Assembly (NCBI GenBank): GCA_052034115.1
Contig: JBPOIZ010000018.1
Location: 1 to 17,764 of the forward strand
Direction: 5' to 3'
DNA: 17,764 bases
Source: Lutibacillus sp052034115
Lineage (GTDB): Bacteria; Actinomycetota; Actinomycetes; Actinomycetales; Dermatophilaceae
Shown here: in pieces, positions 13,382-17,764 of the stretch
Layout of the letters: every line of letters begins with the position of its first letter
Position numbering within the stretch: position 1 is the first letter of the stretch
Translations under genes and position numbers: made by a program
Notes under the pieces: generated by a model
Seen by the model: only the letters and a program-made list of their open reading frames with translations
Database searches by the model: none
What the model was told of the DNA's origin: nothing

Positions 13382-15544
13382 TCAGAGCCGTTCGAGCACG
13401 ATGAGCAGCGTCGACTCCGGGTGCAGCACCGGCAGCGGCAGGCCGACCCGCTGGAGCACGGATCCGGACAGAACGAGGCGTGGTTCAGCGGCCCACGGCG
13501 GACCCGCCATCTGCTGCGTCGTGGGGCCACCGGCAATATTCCGCACAGAGATCCGGTAATCAGCGTCGTCATCGAGACCCTTGAGCCGGACCGGAGGCGG
13601 GACTTCGGTCGCCCCGGTGGTCAGCCGGACACAGCCGAAGACCGCCTGCCGCGGACCGACCACGCCATGCACGAGCAGGGAGGTGTCCGGGTGGTCGATC
13701 TGGACGACCCGCCCGGCGTGCAGCACTGAGCGGAGCTCCTGGTAGGTCGCCACAGCGTCGGCCAGGCCGGCGCGGGTCTGCGGATCGACCTCGGTGAGGT
13801 CGGCCTCGATGCCGAAGTGCCCGAAGATCGCTGCAGCGCAGCGGAACGGCAGACTGTGCCGTCGCCCGGTGGTGTGCGAGACACCGGCGCCCACGTGCGA
13901 ACCGACGAGTTCGGGAGGGATCAGCAGGCCAGTCCAGCGCTGGATGTGCTCCCGCTCGAGGGCATCGATGGTGTCACTGGCCCACACCCGGTCCGTTCGG
14001 GCGAGGATGCCCAGGTCGATGCGTCCACCGCCCGACGCGCAGGACTCGATCTCGACGTCGGGGTGGCGCGCCCGCAGCTCGTCGAGCAGCCGGTAGAGGG
14101 CCAGCGTCTGGCTGCGGACCCCGGGGACTCCGAGGTGGCCCGGGTCGAGGAGGTCTCGGTTGTGGTCCCACTTCAGGTAGGAGATGCGGTAGGTCGTCAG
14201 CAGGGCATCCAACTGTCCCAAGACGTGGTCGAAGGCTCCGTCATGAGCGAGGTCGAGCACCTGCTGGCGCCGCCAGGGCGGTGGAAGCCGACCCGGGGCC
14301 GCCAGCACCCACTCCGGGTGGGCGCGGTAGAGGTCTGAATCGGGACTGACCATCTCCGGCTCGACCCACAGGCCGAACTCCATGCCCAGGCCGCGCACGT
14401 GCTCGACCAGCGGTCCGAGCCCTTCGGGCCAGACGGTCCCGGAGACCACCCAGTCCCCGAGACCGGCGTCGTCGGACCGCCGACCGCCGAACCACCCGTC
14501 GTCCAGGACGAACCGTTCCACCCCGAGCTCGGCAGCCGCATCGGCCAAGGCGGTGAGCTTGTCGAGACGGTGGTCGAAGTAGACCGCCTCCCATGTGTTG
14601 AGAATGACGGGCCGCGGCGTCGCTGGGTGGCCGGGCCGGGCCCTGACGAAGGCGTGCCACTGCGCGGACATGTCGTCCAGCCCGCTGGGCGCGTAGACCG
14701 CATGCACCGGGGGGGCGTCATAGGTCTGCCCCGGCTCGAGCCGCACCTCGCCGGGAAGGAGGAACTCGCCGCCGCTGAGTTGGCTGTAGCCGGCCGGCGA
14801 GCGCTCCGCCGAGTAGACGCTGTCACCGCTCCAGGCGACGTGCAGCGACCAGACCTCCCCGCAGGAGAAGCCGAAACCTGAGGTCCCGACGGCAAGCAGA
14901 AGTGGGCTGTCGTGGCCGGTTCGTCCGTGCCGACCTTCGCGAACCCACGCACCCATGGGCAGGTGGTGTCGCTGCGGCGCCCGCTCCCGACACCACCGCC
15001 CGGTGAGGTCGAGCACCTCCCTGGCTCGGTCCGGCACCGGCAGGACCGCATGTAGAGCGCCCAGCAGGTATGTCGACGCGTCGTCGTTGCTGACCGACTG
15101 CTCGACGGTGAGCACCCCGGAGGTGTGCATCCGCCAGGTCGTGGTCAGGGTCAGCCCAGCAGCCGGATCTGCACTGGCCACCGTGACCGCCTGGACGTCG
15201 CCGTCGGTCGCCACCGTCATACCCACCGGCGCCAGCCGGGGAGCGAAGGCCGTGCCGTCGGGTCGCGAGCCACTGAGCACCGGGCGCATTCGCCACGCGT
15301 CCGAGCCCATCGGCAGGGCGGGCCGCCGGATCGGGGCATCGACCGCCGAATGCGAGATGGCCGGCACCGATATCCGGCGCAGAGCTGCCACGTCGGTCGA
15401 GGCAGGAAGCACCGGCCCCCAGTGGAGAATCTGGGCCCCGGCCTCGGTCAGGTCCAGGACGAAGGAGGTCGCACGGGAGCGCAGATGGACGGAGGAGCCC
15501 CCCGGGGGGAGCCCCTCCGTCCGGTCAACGGCCAGGTGCGTCAT
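13382..15544 (-). CDS. Alpha-galactosidase, glycoside hydrolase family 36
   Basis: GH36 enzymes remove terminal alpha-1,6-galactose from melibiose, raffinose or galactomannan with retention of configuration. The 720-residue, signal-less protein has an N-terminal beta-sandwich domain (about 1-300) and a (beta/alpha)8 barrel with NTWEAVYFDH (316-325), RFVLDDGWFGGRRSDDAGLG (344-363) and FGLWVEPEMV (390-399). YLKWDHNRD places the nucleophile at Asp460. ESCASGGGRIDLGIL is followed by WASDTIDA with the acid/base at Asp524. A C-terminal beta domain follows. Length and all motifs are normal, so it should be active on imported sugars in the cytoplasm. The ATG lies 10 bp after the stop of the permease gene, within GAGGTATG. 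It is the last gene of the transporter operon. Confidence 0.95.
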   Translation of the reverse strand: MTHLAVDRTEGLPPGGSSVHLRSRATSFVLDLTEAGAQILHWGPVLPASTDVAALRRISVPAISHSAVDAPIRRPALPMGSDAWRMRPVLSGSRPDGTAFAPRLAPVGMTVATDGDVQAVTVASADPAAGLTLTTTWRMHTSGVLTVEQSVSNDDASTYLLGALHAVLPVPDRAREVLDLTGRWCRERAPQRHHLPMGAWVREGRHGRTGHDSPLLLAVGTSGFGFSCGEVWSLHVAWSGDSVYSAERSPAGYSQLSGGEFLLPGEVRLEPGQTYDAPPVHAVYAPSGLDDMSAQWHAFVRARPGHPATPRPVILNTWEAVYFDHRLDKLTALADAAAELGVERFVLDDGWFGGRRSDDAGLGDWVVSGTVWPEGLGPLVEHVRGLGMEFGLWVEPEMVSPDSDLYRAHPEWVLAAPGRLPPPWRRQQVLDLAHDGAFDHVLGQLDALLTTYRISYLKWDHNRDLLDPGHLGVPGVRSQTLALYRLLDELRARHPDVEIESCASGGGRIDLGILARTDRVWASDTIDALEREHIQRWTGLLIPPELVGSHVGAGVSHTTGRRHSLPFRCAAAIFGHFGIEADLTEVDPQTRAGLADAVATYQELRSVLHAGRVVQIDHPDTSLLVHGVVGPRQAVFGCVRLTTGATEVPPPVRLKGLDDDADYRISVRNIAGGPTTQQMAGPPWAAEPRLVLSGSVLQRVGLPLPVLHPESTLLIVLERL

Positions 15545-15554
15545 ACCTCAGGTG

Positions 15555-16463
15555 CTAGCCCTTGACCGCGCCCGAGGTCATCCCGCGGATGAAGTACCGC
15601 TGGAGCGAGACGAAGACGACGAGCGGGAGCAGCATCGTCAGGAACGTGCCCGCGGTGAGCAGCGCGTAGCCCTGACCCTGCTGACCCATGAGGGCCTTGA
15701 GTGCAACCGTCATGACTGGCTCGCCCTGCAGGAAGATCAGCGCCACGAACAGATCGTTCCAGACCCAGAGGAACTGGAAGATCGCGAACGAGGCCAGCGC
15801 CGGGTAGCTCATCGGGATGATGAGCTTCCAGAACGTCGTGAAGTGGCTCGCGCCGTCGATCTTGGCCGACTCGATGACCGCCTTGGGCAAGGTGCCCATG
15901 TAGTTGCGCAGGATGTAGACCGCCAACGGCATACCGAAGCCGATGTGGACGAGCCACACCGCCAAGAAGGTCCCGTTGATCCCCAGCTGGCCGAACAGGC
16001 GGAACAGCGGCACGAAGGCGGACTGGTTCGGGATGACCAGCAACGCCACGATGAGGATGAAGAAGAAGTTCTTCCCGCGGAACTCCATGAAGGTGAACGC
16101 GTAGGCCGCGAAGGCCGCGATGAGGATCGGGATGATCGTCGCGGGGATCGAGACAGCCAGCGAGTTGAGGAACGCCCCACCCATGGGGTTCGACCCCGTC
16201 GTCAGCGCGTCCTGGTAGTTCTGGATGGTCAGCTGAGTCGGGTTCGACAGGGCGTTCCACCAGCCGTTGAACTGCGCCTCGGTCGGCCGGAACGAGGTGA
16301 CCAGCAGCCCGACCGTGGGCAACGTCCACAGGGCCACCATGACCCAGACGATGATCTTGACCACCGGTCCGGCAGCGCCGGCAGCTGCGCCGACCTTGCC
16401 TCCCTTGGGACCCGCCGAAGGCTTGGCCGCGGGGAGCGTGCTCTGCGTGGTGCTGGTGCTCAT
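15555..16463 (-). CDS. Carbohydrate ABC transporter permease, MalG/AglG-like
   Basis: This is the second membrane subunit of a CUT1-family sugar importer. The 303-residue protein has an Ala/Gly/Lys-rich N-terminal tail (1-33) and six membrane helices (about 35-55, 98-122, 133-148, 163-183, 221-240, 268-290). The EAA loop that docks on the ATPase is ESAKIDGASHFTTFWKLIIP (198-217). FLWVWNDLFVALIFL and the C-terminal RYFIRGMTSGAVKG are typical of MalG/AglG proteins. The start at 16463 overlaps the upstream stop (ATGA) and has GGAGGAG 8 nt before it, so a longer reading frame with 38 upstream residues is rejected. AglG (alpha-glucosides) is the closest named type I recall; with the adjacent alpha-galactosidase the substrate may instead be an alpha-galactoside. 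Confidence 0.92.
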   Translation of the reverse strand: MSTSTTQSTLPAAKPSAGPKGGKVGAAAGAAGPVVKIIVWVMVALWTLPTVGLLVTSFRPTEAQFNGWWNALSNPTQLTIQNYQDALTTGSNPMGGAFLNSLAVSIPATIIPILIAAFAAYAFTFMEFRGKNFFFILIVALLVIPNQSAFVPLFRLFGQLGINGTFLAVWLVHIGFGMPLAVYILRNYMGTLPKAVIESAKIDGASHFTTFWKLIIPMSYPALASFAIFQFLWVWNDLFVALIFLQGEPVMTVALKALMGQQGQGYALLTAGTFLTMLLPLVVFVSLQRYFIRGMTSGAVKG

Positions 16464-17587
16464 CGGATCGACTCCTCCCGCTTGAAGGTGCGGATCTGGT
16501 AGATCAGGACGGGGATGACCGCGATGAGCAAGATGACCACGATCGCCGACGCCTTCCCGAGGTTGGTATTCGTCCACAGCTCGGTGATGAACCGCGACCC
16601 GATGACATCGGCGTCGTAGTCCTGGGCGCCGAGGGCGAAGACGAGGTCACCGACCTTCATCGCGCCGATGAGCACGGTGACGAAGACCGTGACGATGGTC
16701 GGAAGGATCTGCGGTATGACGATCGAGAAGAAGATCCGCTTCTCTCCCGCACCGTCGATCCGGCCGGCCTCGATGGTGTCCTCGGGCACACCCTTGATAG
16801 CTGCCGAGAGCAACACCATCGCATAGCCCACCTGGGTCCAGACGAAGACCAAGATGATGAACAAGGTGTTGAGTTTGAGGTCGAAGGTCTGCAGCCACGG
16901 CACCTGGTCCTTGCCGAAGATGCCGAGGATCGCGTTGAACAGACCGATCCGGGTCTGCTCACCGGTCTGCGGGTCGATGCTGATCGACGCGTCGTAGACG
17001 AGCTTCCAGATGCCGGCCGAGCCGACGAGCGAGATCGCCATCGGCAAGAAGATGAACATCTTCGCGTACTTCTCGGCGTTCGCGCTCAACTTGTCGGTGA
17101 GCACGGCGACCGCGAGGCCGGCGATGATCGTCGCCGTCGGGACGACGATGGTCCAGATGAGGGTGTTGACCAGCGTGCTGCGGAACGATGCGTCGGCGAA
17201 GAGATCGACGAAGTTCTGGAAGCCGACGATCTTGGTCAGGTCGCTGTTGTAGAAGGACCCCTGGATGGTCTGGATCGCCGGGAAGATGAGGAACAGCCCG
17301 ATCGCCGCAAGGGCTGGGCCGATGAACACGTATGGCTTGAGGCGCTCCTCCCACCTCGGCGGGAGCATCTCCACGAGCTTGTTGAGCAGCCAGAACAACG
17401 CCATCGCGCCGAGCACGCCAGCGACGATGGCAATGGCGGCGTTGGCCAGCTTGAGCCAGCCGTTGGACCCGGCAGTCGACGCCCCGACGATGATCAGGGC
17501 CAGCGCGACGCCAGCGGTGAGAACGATCTTGATCCACTTCCAGACGCCGCTTTGTGCGGCATCGTCATCGATAACAGCGTCGGCCAT
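16460..17587 (-). CDS. Carbohydrate ABC transporter permease, MalF/AglF-like
   Basis: This is the first membrane subunit of the same importer. It has 375 residues and two extra N-terminal membrane helices (about 19-38 and 47-70) before the permease core, as in AglF-type proteins. The core has helices near 88-110, 137-163, 176-193, 239-262, 291-312 and 347-366. The EAA loop is EDTIEAGRIDGAGEKRIFFS (269-288). The ATG at 17587 is preceded by AAGGAG at an unusually long 13 nt, so initiation may be weak. The next gene overlaps by 4 bp. The 83-bp gap to the upstream binding-protein gene holds a strong hairpin. No ATPase gene lies in this operon within the window. Confidence 0.92.
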   Translation of the reverse strand: MADAVIDDDAAQSGVWKWIKIVLTAGVALALIIVGASTAGSNGWLKLANAAIAIVAGVLGAMALFWLLNKLVEMLPPRWEERLKPYVFIGPALAAIGLFLIFPAIQTIQGSFYNSDLTKIVGFQNFVDLFADASFRSTLVNTLIWTIVVPTATIIAGLAVAVLTDKLSANAEKYAKMFIFLPMAISLVGSAGIWKLVYDASISIDPQTGEQTRIGLFNAILGIFGKDQVPWLQTFDLKLNTLFIILVFVWTQVGYAMVLLSAAIKGVPEDTIEAGRIDGAGEKRIFFSIVIPQILPTIVTVFVTVLIGAMKVGDLVFALGAQDYDADVIGSRFITELWTNTNLGKASAIVVILLIAVIPVLIYQIRTFKREESIR

Positions 17588-17629
17588 GACCCGAGCTCAT
17601 CTCCTTCGACGGTCGATGTAGGGACGCGA

Positions 17630-17655
17630 GGTGGCGGACCCGGGGGTCCGCCACC
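17630..17655 (-). terminator. Strong intercistronic hairpin between binding-protein and permease genes
   Basis: The sequence ggtggcggac (17630-17639) pairs perfectly with gtccgccacc (17646-17655) around a 6-nt loop. This makes a 10-bp, mostly G:C stem 15 bp after the stop of the binding-protein gene and 42 bp before the permease start. No U tract follows on the minus strand. In many malE-malF type operons such a hairpin partly ends transcription or protects the upstream mRNA, so that more binding protein than permease is made. That role is inferred. Confidence 0.7.
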
Positions 17656-17670
17656 ACGCGGTGGACGCGC

Positions 17671-17764
17671 TCAGCGGGCCGGCCCCCAGGCGTCGATTTT
17701 CTTACCAGCCGTGGCCACGTCCACCAGGCCGGACTGGGCCATGACGAGTTACTTCCAAAACGTG
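17671..17764 (-). CDS. C-terminal end of a sugar ABC transporter solute-binding protein (partial)
   Basis: Reading in from the window edge on the minus strand gives TFWK, then an in-frame TAA (17749-17751), then LVMAQSGLVDVATAGKKIDA, WGPAR and a TGA at 17671-17673. The helical, Lys/Asp-containing end and its place before two sugar permeases identify it as the last residues of a lipoprotein binding protein. The TAA would fit a TAC (Tyr) codon changed by one base. A second A/T-rich oddity (TTT for the common TTC) lies 7 bp away at the very edge, so poor end sequence is as likely as a real nonsense mutation. The rest of the gene is outside the window. Confidence 0.6.

Noticed and set aside
917..17336. 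GTATGNC as a replication-orientation signal (KOPS or Chi type)
   Set aside because: It occurs about equally on both strands (roughly 15 to 12), so it lacks the strand bias such signals show.
1..17764. CRISPR arrays, tRNA or rRNA genes, insertion sequences
   Set aside because: No regularly spaced repeats, no transposase or integrase motifs and no tRNA-like cloverleaf were found in either strand by reading.

Overview
The window is high-GC actinobacterial DNA. The evidence is GTG starts, strong third-position G/C bias, TANNNT-type leaderless promoters, mycothiol-era actinomycete families such as DUF4245, and the divergent ispH / xseA-xseB neighbourhood known from actinomycetes. Gene content and word usage fit a member of the Intrasporangiaceae (Janibacter/Tetrasphaera/Knoellia type), but this taxonomic guess is inference. 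There are no rRNA or tRNA genes, transposases, CRISPR arrays or phage genes.

Layout. 1-1617 (minus): a small exported-protein operon. A secreted protein of unknown function is followed 2 bp later by a right-handed beta-helix protein that is broken by two frame changes and probably an internal deletion. 1765-4058 (plus): rmuC and an LCP (LytR-CpsA-Psr) cell-wall ligase. 4066-5082 (minus): ispH of the MEP isoprenoid pathway. 5129-10271 (plus): a cobalamin riboswitch controlling a five-gene, overlapping operon. It encodes a surface protein of the SCO2322 type, an ECF transporter (T component, fused A1-A2 ATPase, S component) and CobU, which is a cobinamide uptake and salvage module. 10281-11763 (plus): xseA-xseB, exonuclease VII. 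11792-12379 (minus): a DUF4245 membrane protein. 12448-13377 (plus): a PfkB sugar kinase. 13382-17764 (minus): a sugar-utilisation operon with the end of a solute-binding protein, two MalF/MalG-type permeases and a GH36 alpha-galactosidase. No ATPase gene for this importer is present, so it presumably borrows a shared one.

How the parts work together. The B12 block should switch on when cobalamin is scarce: the riboswitch gates translation or transcription of the uptake genes, the importer brings in a corrinoid, and CobU activates cobinamide for nucleotide-loop assembly. It sits inside a neighbourhood (ispH divergent from xseAB, then DUF4245) that looks ancestral in actinomycetes, so it may be an insertion into it. 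The sugar operon and the facing PfkB kinase suggest uptake and hydrolysis of an alpha-galactoside with phosphorylation of a released sugar.

The most unusual signal is not a gene. The word GTATGNC occurs about 27 times on both strands and in every reading frame, while its C/T partner GTACGNC is nearly absent. The pattern forces rare codons, and points to a DNA-level process such as methylation-linked mutation or restriction avoidance.
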